Below are positions 1 through 7,040 of a stretch of DNA of 21,164 nucleotides, in pieces. The stretch is taken from NCBI GenBank assembly GCA_947171615.1, contig CAMVYG010000006.1:1-21164 (forward strand), read 5' to 3'. Position 1 is the first letter of the stretch; each line of letters starts with the position of its first letter. The notes beneath the pieces were generated by a model, which was not told the origin of the DNA, searched no databases, and saw nothing but the letters and a program-made list of their open reading frames with translations. A program made the position numbers and the translations under genes. This DNA is from an uncultured Clostridia bacterium (GTDB taxonomy: Bacteria > Bacillota > Clostridia > Oscillospirales > Acutalibacteraceae).

Positions 1-1
1 G

Positions 2-349
2 CATTGCGTGGTGTTTGAAGACCCCGACAATATTGATTTGGTGGCGGAAGGCAAAAAGTTTGAAAACAATCCCGCTTTTCCCGAAAGAATAAATACCGAA
101 TTTGTCAAAGTTTTGGGCAAAAATCATCTTAAAATGCGCGTTTGGGAGCGCGGAAACGGCGAAACGCTTGCTTGCGGAACGGGCGCCTGCGCGGTTGCGG
201 TTGCGGCGTGCTTAAACGGCTATTGCGAAAAGGGCAGAGATATCCGGGTGATTTTAAAGGGTGGCGAGCTTACCGTCAACTATACCGATGATCGGGTTCT
301 TATGACCGGAAAAGCGGAAAAAATCTATGACGGTGTGGTGGAGATTTAA
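2..349 (+). CDS. dapF: Diaminopimelate epimerase, 3' fragment (first copy, cut by window edge)
   Basis: This is the C-terminal 115 or so residues of a diaminopimelate epimerase. The enzyme interconverts LL- and meso-diaminopimelate for peptidoglycan and lysine synthesis. The frame is open to the left edge and starts with HCVVF, the tail of the family's GNPHC motif, so the gene begins upstream of the window and is not itself truncated as far as can be seen. The second catalytic-cysteine motif ACGTGAC and the C-terminal NYTDDRVLMTG block are intact, so this end looks functional. A complete dapF lies about 1.6 kb downstream and is very similar over this part. Codon use here favours A/T at third positions (AAA, TTT, GAA, AAT) more than the second copy, which suggests different histories for the two. 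Family assignment is secure; why there are two copies is unknown. Confidence 0.93.
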   Translation, partial: HCVVFEDPDNIDLVAEGKKFENNPAFPERINTEFVKVLGKNHLKMRVWERGNGETLACGTGACAVAVAACLNGYCEKGRDIRVILKGGELTVNYTDDRVLMTGKAEKIYDGVVEI

Positions 350-455
350 CCGGCAGTATTCGACCACAGAGGATGCCTTGCGGCTGACAGGTAAATTTGG
401 AAAAGCGGAGTTCTGAAAAATCGCGATGAAGTGAGTGGATCAGCGGTTTATATTG

Positions 456-461
456 TATAAT
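456..461 (+). promoter_or_regulatory. Possible -10 box for the lipoprotein gene
   Basis: A perfect TATAAT lies 28 bases before the lipoprotein start codon. No convincing -35 hexamer is seen at 16-18 bases upstream, so this is a weak call. The rest of the 350-489 spacer shows no gene or repeat. Confidence 0.35.
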
Positions 462-489
462 TGTAAACTGCTGAAAGAAGGTTTTTTCA

Positions 490-1329
490 ATGAAAAAGGT
501 TTTATCCGTATTGTTTTCCGCTGCTTTTCTGCTGGGCGCCGCCGGGTGCGGCGCAAATGACTTTTCCATGTCCGGCGGGCCGGGGCGGGCTTCTGCCCTG
601 AGTTCTGCCGATCCGAACGAAATCGCTTCCTCTGAATCCGACAGCAGCTCCCGGCTTTCAGCCTCCCATGAGACGGAAAACAGCGCTGTGCTTACACCTA
701 TCCCGGAAGTCCTTCTGGAAGACGGTGGGGAGATGGATTTGCTGCGTTCCAGCCCCTATTATTCCGGACAGGAAGCGCTGTTACAGGATATCTGCCATAT
801 TTCCACCCGCAAGCCGCCGGAGCACTTTCCCTGGCTGAACGAAGAGACAGTGCGGGAAACATGGGGAATTGACGGCTACATTTCTGCGGGCTGCCTGGAT
901 TTTGTGGCACGCTTTGATTTTGACCGTGGGGAAGAAGGTGCGCTGCGGGAGCAGTTTTATGTGTTGATCGCCATGTTCCCCGGAGTGCAGATCTCGCTGC
1001 CTGAGGGAAACAGCAATCTGGAATACACCGTGCTGGAGGGCTGGACGCCGGCGGAAGGCCATCCCGGTTTTGAAACGCAAAGGGTAAAGGTTACCCGGTT
1101 TTTGGCCGCCGGCTCCCAGCTTGATGCCGTGGCGCTGCCCAATGAGCTTTGGGTGCGCTGGGAAATGGAGGGCTTTCAGATGCTCCTTCAAATGCCGGAA
1201 AGCGGGGTAGACGATTTCTGGGAAAATATAGACAGACTTTTTGAAATGGTGGAATCGGGCAGTGTGGAGCTGCCGCCTTATAAGCGCGAGGGAAGTTTTG
1301 CTTCTCCCGCCGAAAGCACAGAAGAATAG
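490..1329 (+). CDS. Putative lipoprotein of unknown function
   Basis: A 279-residue protein I do not recognise beyond its export signal. Residues 1-20 form a lipoprotein signal peptide: MKK, a hydrophobic stretch, then a lipobox AAGC with Cys20 as the expected lipidated residue. It should therefore be anchored to the outer face of the membrane. Residues about 24-65 are a Ser/Glu/Asp-rich, probably disordered linker. From about 70 onward is a mixed-composition globular part with many aromatic and acidic residues and no motif I can name. The ribosome binding site AGAAGG precedes ATG at good spacing. The next gene starts 21 bases downstream, so the two may be co-transcribed. No function is claimed. 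Confidence 0.75.
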   Translation: MKKVLSVLFSAAFLLGAAGCGANDFSMSGGPGRASALSSADPNEIASSESDSSSRLSASHETENSAVLTPIPEVLLEDGGEMDLLRSSPYYSGQEALLQDICHISTRKPPEHFPWLNEETVRETWGIDGYISAGCLDFVARFDFDRGEEGALREQFYVLIAMFPGVQISLPEGNSNLEYTVLEGWTPAEGHPGFETQRVKVTRFLAAGSQLDAVALPNELWVRWEMEGFQMLLQMPESGVDDFWENIDRLFEMVESGSVELPPYKREGSFASPAESTEE

Positions 1330-1350
1330 AGAGAATAAGGGGCACTTTAG

Positions 1351-1821
1351 ATGAAGCTTTTATTTAAGCAGAGATTCTTTTCCTGGTTTGACAGCTATGA
1401 TATTTACGATGAAGCGGGAAATGTAATCTACACGGTAAAGGGGCAGCTGTCCTGGGGACACTGCCTGAAAATTTTTGACGCTTACGGCAACGAGGTGGGC
1501 ACGGTAAAGGAAAAAGTGTTTACCTTTATGCCCAAGTTTGAACTGTACTTGGGAGAGCAGTATGTGGGGTGTATTTCCAAGGAATTTACTTTTTTAAAGC
1601 CCCGGTACAATATCGATTGCAACGGCTGGCAGATCGAGGGAAGCTGGCTGGAGTGGGACTACACCATTCAAGGGCCCACAGGCGCTCCGGTGGCGGTAAT
1701 TACCAAGGAGGTCTGGAACTGGACAGACACCTATGTCATCGATGTGGTGGAGCCCAGGGATGCGCTGTGCGCTTTGATGTTCGTGCTGGCCATCGATGCG
1801 GAGAAATGCTCCCGGAATTGA
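1351..1821 (+). CDS. LURP-one-related (tubby-like fold) family protein
   Basis: A 156-residue protein resembling the LURP-one-related/YxjI family (DUF567), which adopts a tubby-like beta-barrel around a central helix. Visible hallmarks are the repeated short strands in which the chain alternates an 'item plus modification' phrase (YDIYDEAGNVIYTVKG, then LKIFDAYGNEVGTVKEK), and the helical C-terminus rich in small and hydrophobic residues (ALCALMFVLAIDA). No signal peptide is seen, so it is probably cytosolic or membrane-peripheral. The biochemical role of bacterial members is not established. Phospholipid binding has been suggested by analogy with tubby and scramblase proteins. The RBS AAGGGG sits 8 bases before ATG. 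It follows the lipoprotein gene by 21 bases and is probably in its transcript. Confidence 0.75.
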   Translation: MKLLFKQRFFSWFDSYDIYDEAGNVIYTVKGQLSWGHCLKIFDAYGNEVGTVKEKVFTFMPKFELYLGEQYVGCISKEFTFLKPRYNIDCNGWQIEGSWLEWDYTIQGPTGAPVAVITKEVWNWTDTYVIDVVEPRDALCALMFVLAIDAEKCSRN

Positions 1822-1922
1822 GGCCGTCTGCATTGCGAGCCGTATCTGAAGGGCTTGCTGTTCGGAGGACGTTTTGCTTTTAAGAACCGCCAAACAACAC
1901 CGCAGAGGAAAGACTGCTTCTT

Positions 1923-1952
1923 TTGTCCGGCTTCGCGTGGTGCTGCTATAAA
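1923..1952 (+). promoter_or_regulatory. Sigma-A-type promoter for dapF (second copy)
   Basis: TTGTCC (1923-1928) and TATAAA (1947-1952) are separated by 18 bases, with an extended -10 TGC immediately before the -10 box. It points into dapF, with a predicted start near 1959. The TGC-TATA form recurs upstream of the GrpB and GH20 genes in this window. Confidence 0.55.
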
Positions 1953-1987
1953 ATGAAGTGAGTTTCTGAGAAAGGGGGCCGTTTTCC

Positions 1988-2848
1988 ATGAGCGGCAAAA
2001 TGCTGAGTTTTACGAAAATGCACGGCTGCGGCAACGACTATATTTATTTTAACTGCTTTGAAGACCCCGTAGAGGCCCCCGAAAAGCTGGCTGCGCGCCT
2101 TTCCGACAGGCATAAGGGAATAGGCGGAGACGGCGTGATTTTAATTTGCCCTTCGGAAATTGCCGATGCGAAAATGCGTATGTTCAATCTGGACGGCAGC
2201 GAGGGGAAAATGTGCGGCAACGGCATTCGCTGTGTGGCAAAATATGTGTTTGACCATGGCATTGCCCATAAGCCGGAGCTGAAAATCGAGACCTTAAGCG
2301 GCATTAAGTCCTGCACCATTCACGAAAAGAACGGCAAGGCAGAAGCTGTTACGGTGGATATGGGGAAAGCGGTTCTTGTACCGGAGAAAATTCCTGTTAA
2401 GCTTACTGGCGAAGCCGTGATCGATCGGAAGGCTTTTCTGGCAGGGGAAGAGCGGAAAATCACCTGTATTTCCATGGGAAACCCCCATTGCGTGATTTTC
2501 GGCGGCGATCCTGATCTGCTGGATTTAGAGAAGATCGGCCCGGAGTTCGAGCACGATCCGCTGTTCCCGGAGCAGGTGAACACAGAATTTATCCAGGTGC
2601 TGGATCAGTACACCCTGAAAATGCGGGTGTGGGAGCGGGGCAGCGGCGAAACCATGGCCTGCGGCACCGGCGCCTGTGCTTCCGCTGTGGCGGCGGTGCT
2701 TTGCGGGCATTGCCCCAAGGGAGAGGACATTTTAGTGCATCTCCGGGGCGGCGATCTCATCATAAACTACACGGACGACCGCGTTCTCATGACCGGTGAA
2801 GCGGTAGAGGTGTTTACAGGGCAGGCTGTGTTAGATACCGGATGCTAG
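1988..2848 (+). CDS. dapF: Diaminopimelate epimerase (complete copy)
   Basis: A full-length DapF of 286 residues that converts LL- to meso-diaminopimelate in the cytosol, by cofactor-independent two-base racemisation using a pair of cysteines. Both catalytic motifs are present: Cys76 in MCGNGIRC and Cys225 in ACGTGAC. Other family signatures are HGCGNDY near residue 12, GIGGDG near 44, FNLDGS near 66 and GNPHC near 164. The two halves are the usual pseudo-symmetric lobes. ATG at 1988 is chosen because an AAAGGGGG binding site lies 8 to 10 bases upstream. A promoter with an extended -10 box precedes it. The stop codon lies inside a 14-base tandem repeat (2830-2857). The partner enzyme dapL is encoded 2.6 kb downstream. 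A second dapF ends at 349, so the genome carries two. Confidence 0.97.
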   Translation: MSGKMLSFTKMHGCGNDYIYFNCFEDPVEAPEKLAARLSDRHKGIGGDGVILICPSEIADAKMRMFNLDGSEGKMCGNGIRCVAKYVFDHGIAHKPELKIETLSGIKSCTIHEKNGKAEAVTVDMGKAVLVPEKIPVKLTGEAVIDRKAFLAGEERKITCISMGNPHCVIFGGDPDLLDLEKIGPEFEHDPLFPEQVNTEFIQVLDQYTLKMRVWERGSGETMACGTGACASAVAAVLCGHCPKGEDILVHLRGGDLIINYTDDRVLMTGEAVEVFTGQAVLDTGC

Positions 2849-2857
2849 ATACCGGAT
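2830..2857. repeat. 14-base tandem duplication across the dapF stop codon
   Basis: Two adjacent copies, GTTAGATACCGGAT (2830-2843) and GCTAGATACCGGAT (2844-2857), differ at one base. The dapF stop TAG (2846-2848) is inside the second copy. The core GTTAGATACC also occurs just after the dapL stop (6596-6605). Confidence 0.8.
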
Positions 2858-2893
2858 AAAAGCGGTAAATTGAATTTAGCACGCTGGCAGTTA

Positions 2894-3016
2894 CTGTCAT
2901 TCTGAACCGAAGGTGAAGAATCTCGGCCAGCAGAAACCGGCGCATTAACAGGACTTTGAAACTGTTGGCTGGGATGTATCCGAGATCCTTCGTCACGGTG
3001 TTCCTCAGGATGACAG
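2894..3016. repeat. MITE-like imperfect inverted-repeat element
   Basis: A 123-base element bounded by CTGTCAT and its complement ATGACAG. The left arm (2894-2926) and the right arm (2980-3016) are imperfect reverse complements: the outer CTGTCATnCTGA and inner GAAGnATCTCGG blocks match, with a few bases of slippage between. The RNA or single strand would fold into one long hairpin with a loop of about 50 bases. It carries no ORF of note and no obvious target-site duplication. It resembles dispersed palindromic elements with ends like TGTCATTCTGA...GAATCTCG that I recall from many bacterial chromosomes. This is a recollection, not a search result. Confidence 0.7.
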
Positions 3017-3035
3017 CGGATAGAGGTAAATAGTG

Positions 3036-3055
3036 CACTAAATTTTAATTTAGTG
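3036..3055. promoter_or_regulatory. Perfect 20-base palindrome upstream of pyrG
   Basis: CACTAAATT-TT-AATTTAGTG has two 9-base perfect arms around TT. It lies 89 bases before the pyrG start and overlaps a smaller palindrome TAGTGCACTA (3031-3040). The symmetry and A/T core are typical of a repressor site, but no regulator can be assigned. There is no U-run, so it is not a terminator. Confidence 0.4.
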
Positions 3056-3143
3056 ATCGTTGAAAAATGATCTGCGCACTTTCAGTCGGGAAATTCGTTT
3101 ACGGGTAGTACTTGTGAATTCTAAAATAGAAGAAGGTAAATGA

Positions 3144-4766
3144 ATGGCAAAATATATTTTTGTGACAGGCGGCGTGGTGTCCGGCCTGGGCAAGGGCATT
3201 ACGGCGGCTTCTCTGGGACGGCTTCTGAAATCCAGAGGGCTGAAGGTGGCGGCCCAGAAGCTTGATCCCTATATCAATGTGGATCCCGGCACCATGAGCC
3301 CTTATCAGCACGGAGAGGTATATGTGACCGAGGACGGTCTGGAAACAGATCTTGACCTGGGCCATTATGAGCGATTCATCGATGAGGATCTGAACAAGTT
3401 TTCCAACCTGACCACCGGAAAGGTGTACTGGAACGTACTCAATAAGGAGCGCCGGGGGGAGTATCTTGGAGAAACCGTCCAGGCCATTCCCCATATCACC
3501 AGTGAGATCAAAAGCTTTATTTACAATGTGGGCAGCCACTCCAAAGCGGATGTGGTGATCACCGAGATCGGCGGCACAGTGGGAGATATTGAGAGCCAGC
3601 CTTTTCTGGAGGCGATCCGCCAGGTAGGCCAGGAGGTGGGGCAGGAGAATTCCCTGTTTATCCATGTGACCCTGGTGCCCTATCTGAAGGGCTCCGGCGA
3701 GCACAAGTCAAAGCCCACTCAGCATTCTGTAAAGGAACTGCAATCCATGGGTATTAAGCCCGACATCATTGTGCTGCGGACAGACGAACCCATCACCGAC
3801 AGGAGCATTTTCAAAAAAATTGCCTTGTTCTGCAATGTGTGGCCGGACTGCGTGATTGAAAACCTGACGATCCCCGTATTGTACGAGGCGCCTATCATGC
3901 TGGAAAAAAGCCACTTCTCCGACATTGTCTGCCGGAAGCTGAAACTGGCTTCTCCCGACCCCGATCTCAGCGAGTGGATCGCCATGGTGGAGAAGATCAG
4001 AAACAGAAGGAAAACTGTCCGTATCGCCCTGGTGGGCAAATACGTGAAGCTGCATGATGCGTACCTTTCCGTTATGGAAGCTTTGCGCCATGCCGGGTAT
4101 GACCACAGCGCCAAGGTGGAGATCGACTGGGTGGACGCCGAAACTTTGACGGAGGAAAACACATCCTCCCGCCTGGGGGACTGTGACGGTATCCTGATTC
4201 CCGGCGGCTTTGGCAGCCGGGGCATCGAGGGCATGGTGCTGGCGGCTGAGTTTGCCAGAGAAAACAGGGTTCCCTATCTGGGAATCTGCCTGGGAATGCA
4301 GATCGCCGTTATCGAGTTCTGCCGGAATGTTTGCGGCATTGCAGACGCCAACTCCGGGGAATTTGATGAATATGGGCTTAACAAAGTTATAGATTTTATG
4401 CCCGATCAGAATAAGGAGATCAACAAGGGTGGCACTCTGCGGTTAGGCAGCTATCCCTGTCAAATCAAGCCTGGCACGAAAATGGCGGAATGTTATGGGG
4501 AAGAGCTGATCCACGAGCGGCACCGCCATCGGTACGAATTCAACAATGACTACCGGGAGATCGTGGAAAAGGCCGGTATGGTCATTTCCGGGACCTCTCC
4601 TGATGGGCACATTGTAGAAACGGTAGAGCTGCCGGAGCATCCCTTCTTTGTGGCGGGCCAGTTCCACCTGGAATTCAAATCCCGTCCCAACCGTTCCCAT
4701 CCCTTGTTCAAGGGCTTTATCGGTGCTGCGGTGGACTATATGGAGAAATTGGAACAAAAGAAATGA
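3144..4766 (+). CDS. pyrG: CTP synthase
   Basis: CTP synthase (540 residues) makes CTP from UTP, ATP and glutamine, the last step of de novo pyrimidine nucleotide synthesis. The N-terminal synthetase domain (about 1-265) has the ATP-binding loop GGVVSGLGKGI at 9-19 and the conserved DPYINVDPGTM stretch at 41-51. The glutaminase domain (about 290-535) has the oxyanion region IPGGFG near 352 and the nucleophile Cys382 in YLGICLGMQ. His508 and Glu510 complete the triad. That last motif reads QFHLEF, where most relatives have QFHPEF. Length and order are normal. The RBS AGAAGG lies 7 to 8 bases before ATG. The long upstream spacer carries a mobile-type repeat and a palindrome, and I see no G-run leader with attenuator of the Bacillus pyrG kind. 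Confidence 0.98.
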   Translation: MAKYIFVTGGVVSGLGKGITAASLGRLLKSRGLKVAAQKLDPYINVDPGTMSPYQHGEVYVTEDGLETDLDLGHYERFIDEDLNKFSNLTTGKVYWNVLNKERRGEYLGETVQAIPHITSEIKSFIYNVGSHSKADVVITEIGGTVGDIESQPFLEAIRQVGQEVGQENSLFIHVTLVPYLKGSGEHKSKPTQHSVKELQSMGIKPDIIVLRTDEPITDRSIFKKIALFCNVWPDCVIENLTIPVLYEAPIMLEKSHFSDIVCRKLKLASPDPDLSEWIAMVEKIRNRRKTVRIALVGKYVKLHDAYLSVMEALRHAGYDHSAKVEIDWVDAETLTEENTSSRLGDCDGILIPGGFGSRGIEGMVLAAEFARENRVPYLGICLGMQIAVIEFCRNVCGIADANSGEFDEYGLNKVIDFMPDQNKEINKGGTLRLGSYPCQIKPGTKMAECYGEELIHERHRHRYEFNNDYREIVEKAGMVISGTSPDGHIVETVELPEHPFFVAGQFHLEFKSRPNRSHPLFKGFIGAAVDYMEKLEQKK

Positions 4767-4778
4767 GATCCTGCTTGC

Positions 4779-4807
4779 TTGACATTTCGGAAGTCTTTTG
4801 CTATAAT
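4779..4807 (+). promoter_or_regulatory. Near-ideal sigma-A promoter (consensus -35, 17-base spacer, extended -10)
   Basis: TTGACA (4779-4784), exactly 17 bases, then TATAAT (4802-4807), with TG plus one base (4799-4801) forming an extended -10. Every consensus position is met. It begins 13 bases after the pyrG stop and drives the GrpB-family gene and probably dapL. Confidence 0.9.
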
Positions 4808-4844
4808 CATCCGATTTAGCAAAGCATTTTCAGGAGGTGCAGCT

Positions 4845-5399
4845 GTGACAGGATTGAAGCGGGGTACAGTGAGCCTGAGTCCTCATGATTCAAAATGGGC
4901 TGAGCAGGCTCAAAAAACCATTGGTGTATTGAGAACTGTTTTTGGCGGGAGTGCCGCAGACCTGCAGCACATTGGCAGCACGGCCATAGAAGGAATCCAG
5001 GCGAAGCCCATCATTGACATTGCCGTGGGGGTTTGCAGCATGGAGGGTCTGCCCCTGAAAGCGCTGGAAGCAGCGGGATTTCAGGAGCGGCACAACCGGT
5101 TCAGCAGCGACCTGCTCTATGTGCTGGAAACAGAAGATCAGGTGCGCACTCATCAGATACATATTCTGATTTTTGACAGCCTGCAATGGCACAATTATGT
5201 GGATTTCCGGGATTACATGAACGCCTTTCCCGAAAAGGCCGCCGAGTATGAGGCACTGAAGCAGCGGCTGGCGGCGGAATGTGACAATGTGCAGACCTCC
5301 TATACCGATGGCAAGCAGGAATACATGAAAAAAACTCTGGCGCAGGCCCGAGAGTATGCCCGTTCCAAAAAGGAAACGGGAAATCAGAGAGAGGATTGA
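4845..5399 (+). CDS. GrpB family protein (UPF0157, nucleotidyltransferase-like fold)
   Basis: A 184-residue member of the GrpB/UPF0157 family. The diagnostic block is QHIGSTAIEGIQAKPIIDI at residues 41-59: a GS pair followed by an Asp, as in the nucleotidyltransferase superfamily. Members are cytosolic; the substrate is generally unknown, and some relatives are fused to CoaE-type kinases. I choose the GTG start at 4845 because an AGGAGGT site (4832-4838) sits 6 bases upstream. The longer open frame back to 4779 would run through a consensus promoter, which cannot be both. The gene ends 6 bases before dapL, so the two are almost certainly one transcript. The link to DAP synthesis is by position only. 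Confidence 0.85.
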   Translation: MTGLKRGTVSLSPHDSKWAEQAQKTIGVLRTVFGGSAADLQHIGSTAIEGIQAKPIIDIAVGVCSMEGLPLKALEAAGFQERHNRFSSDLLYVLETEDQVRTHQIHILIFDSLQWHNYVDFRDYMNAFPEKAAEYEALKQRLAAECDNVQTSYTDGKQEYMKKTLAQAREYARSKKETGNQRED

Positions 5400-5405
5400 T
5401 ACCGC

Positions 5406-6593
5406 ATGAAGTTGAACAGCAATTTTCAGAACCTGGGGCAAAGCTATCTTTTTGTCACCATTGCAAAAAAGGTGGCAGCCTATACGGAGACTCACCCGAA
5501 CAACCAGATCATTCGCATGGGGATTGGCGATGTCACTTTACCCCTTGCCCCCGTGGTGGTGGAGGCCATGCACAAGGCCGCAGAGGAAATGGGAAAGAAG
5601 GAAACCTTCCGGGGCTATTCCCCGGACAGCAACGGCTATCCCTTTTTGCGGGAGGCTGTTGCAGGTTACTATAAAAGCTTTGGGGTAGACCTGGACGCTT
5701 CCGAGGTGTTTGTGGGAGACGGCGCGAAAAGCGATGTAGGCAATATTGTAGATCTTTTCGATGTGGACAATACTGTGCTGGTGCCCGACCCGGTCTACCC
5801 GGTTTATGTGGATACCAATACCATCTCCGGGCGGAACATCGTGTATATGAACGGAACGGAGGAAAACGGATTTCTCCCCATGCCGGAGGAGGATTTTCCC
5901 CCGGTGGATTTGATTTATCTCTGCTCTCCCAACAACCCTACGGGAGCGGTATATACCAGGGAACAACTGAAAACCTGGGTAGAATATGCGTTAAAGTGTA
6001 AAGCGGTTATCCTTTACGATGCGGCCTACGAAAGCTTTGTCACAGAGCCTGGGCTGCCCCGCAGCATCTTTGAAATTCCCGGCGCGGAACGGTGCGCAAT
6101 CGAATTCTGCTCCCTGTCTAAAACGGCGGGCTTTACGGGAATGCGCTGCGGCTATACCGTGATCCGCAAGGAGCTTGTAATAGACGGCGTACAGGTTTCC
6201 AGGCTTTGGGAGCGGCGGCAGGGCTGTAAGTTCAACGGCGTCAGTTATATTACCCAGCGGGCGGCGGAAGCCGTGTTCACCCCGGAGGGGCAGAAGCAGA
6301 TCGCGGAAAATCTGGAATATTACCGGAGAAACGCTCAGGTCATGGCGGAAGCGCTGAATTCTATGGGCATAAAATTCACCGGCGGGAAAAACTCCCCGTA
6401 TCTGTGGTTTAAGTGCCCGGAGGGCATGGGCAGCTGGGACTATTTTGACTATCTTCTGAACAACATGGAAATCGTGGGAACACCCGGCGAGGGCTTCGGC
6501 AAAAACGGCGAGGGCTGGTTCCGCCTGACCGCCTTTGGAGATGCGGAAAAGACGAAGGAAGCCATGGAGCGCATGAGGAAGGGCAGTTGTTAG
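5406..6593 (+). CDS. dapL: LL-diaminopimelate aminotransferase
   Basis: DapL (395 residues) is a PLP-dependent class I/II aminotransferase that converts tetrahydrodipicolinate and glutamate to LL-diaminopimelate in one step, bypassing the succinylase or acetylase branches. Seen in the sequence: the N-terminal block MKLNSNFQNLGQSYLF typical of DapL, MGIGDVTLPL at 38-47 where ordinary aminotransferases have different residues, SPNNPTG at 174-180, the PLP-phosphate/cofactor segment YDAAYE near 204, and the Schiff-base lysine Lys239 in SLSKTAGFTGMR. Its product is the substrate of DapF, encoded 2.6 kb upstream. A weak GAGAGAGG site precedes ATG, only 6 bases after the GrpB-family stop. No terminator is obvious downstream. 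Confidence 0.96.
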   Translation: MKLNSNFQNLGQSYLFVTIAKKVAAYTETHPNNQIIRMGIGDVTLPLAPVVVEAMHKAAEEMGKKETFRGYSPDSNGYPFLREAVAGYYKSFGVDLDASEVFVGDGAKSDVGNIVDLFDVDNTVLVPDPVYPVYVDTNTISGRNIVYMNGTEENGFLPMPEEDFPPVDLIYLCSPNNPTGAVYTREQLKTWVEYALKCKAVILYDAAYESFVTEPGLPRSIFEIPGAERCAIEFCSLSKTAGFTGMRCGYTVIRKELVIDGVQVSRLWERRQGCKFNGVSYITQRAAEAVFTPEGQKQIAENLEYYRRNAQVMAEALNSMGIKFTGGKNSPYLWFKCPEGMGSWDYFDYLLNNMEIVGTPGEGFGKNGEGWFRLTAFGDAEKTKEAMERMRKGSC

Positions 6594-6716
6594 TTGTTAG
6601 ATACCAGGCGCTGTTTTTACCGCAGAATTTGCATGGAAATTGCAGTTTGCAGGTTCATCCATTGCCCTCCTGAATCGAAAGAGGATTAGAATTTTATCTT
6701 GTGATAGGAGAAGAAT

Positions 6717-6965
6717 ATGGCGGCCGTTACATCGTTAGGGCTTGGAAAAGTGATGGAAAGGAAGCTTCGTTCAGTTGGCATACATTCGGCGGAAGACTTG
6801 AAAAACATTGGCAGTAAACAAGCCGTGTTCCGGCTTAAAGAGCTATACCCGAATACTTGTGTGGTGATTCTGTATCATTTGGAAGCCGCCATACAGGGCG
6901 TTGGGATAAAGCAACTGGACGCAGCCTGTAAGTCAGAATTAAAAGCGTATTTTAAGCAGATATAA
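6717..6965 (+). CDS. Stand-alone TfoX C-terminal domain protein
   Basis: An 82-residue protein corresponding to the C-terminal domain of TfoX/Sxy proteins. The recognisable stretch is LGLGKVMERKLRSVGIHSAEDL followed by IGS and a run ending in YHLEAAIQGV. It is a small helical domain with a helix-hairpin-helix flavour. In gamma-proteobacteria full TfoX controls competence with CRP. The isolated C-terminal domain in Clostridia has no established role, so competence should not be inferred. The RBS AGGAG is 6 bases before ATG. The 123-base spacer after dapL shows no clear terminator and only poor promoter candidates. Confidence 0.8.
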   Translation: MAAVTSLGLGKVMERKLRSVGIHSAEDLKNIGSKQAVFRLKELYPNTCVVILYHLEAAIQGVGIKQLDAACKSELKAYFKQI

Positions 6966-7040
6966 ACTTCAGTCTATGTATGGTTGTATTCTCTTTGCAG
7001 TTTGGCTTTGAGTTTTTACGGCCCGGAAAGGAGCTCTGTT

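Noticed and set aside
1822..1987. Lysine riboswitch upstream of dapF
   Set aside because: The 166-base spacer lacks the conserved L-box helices; only a promoter is seen.
3099..4757. Several long minus-strand frames inside pyrG
   Set aside because: Antisense shadows of a conserved gene; no binding sites or domains.
4779..4844. N-terminal extension of the GrpB-family protein
   Set aside because: It runs through a consensus promoter, and a strong binding site serves the GTG at 4845.
6717..6965. Competence regulation by the TfoX-like protein
   Set aside because: Only the C-terminal domain is present and no competence genes are nearby.
6984..7040. Longer AraD start
   Set aside because: No ribosome binding site there; AAAGGAG fits 7041, and family numbering then matches exactly.
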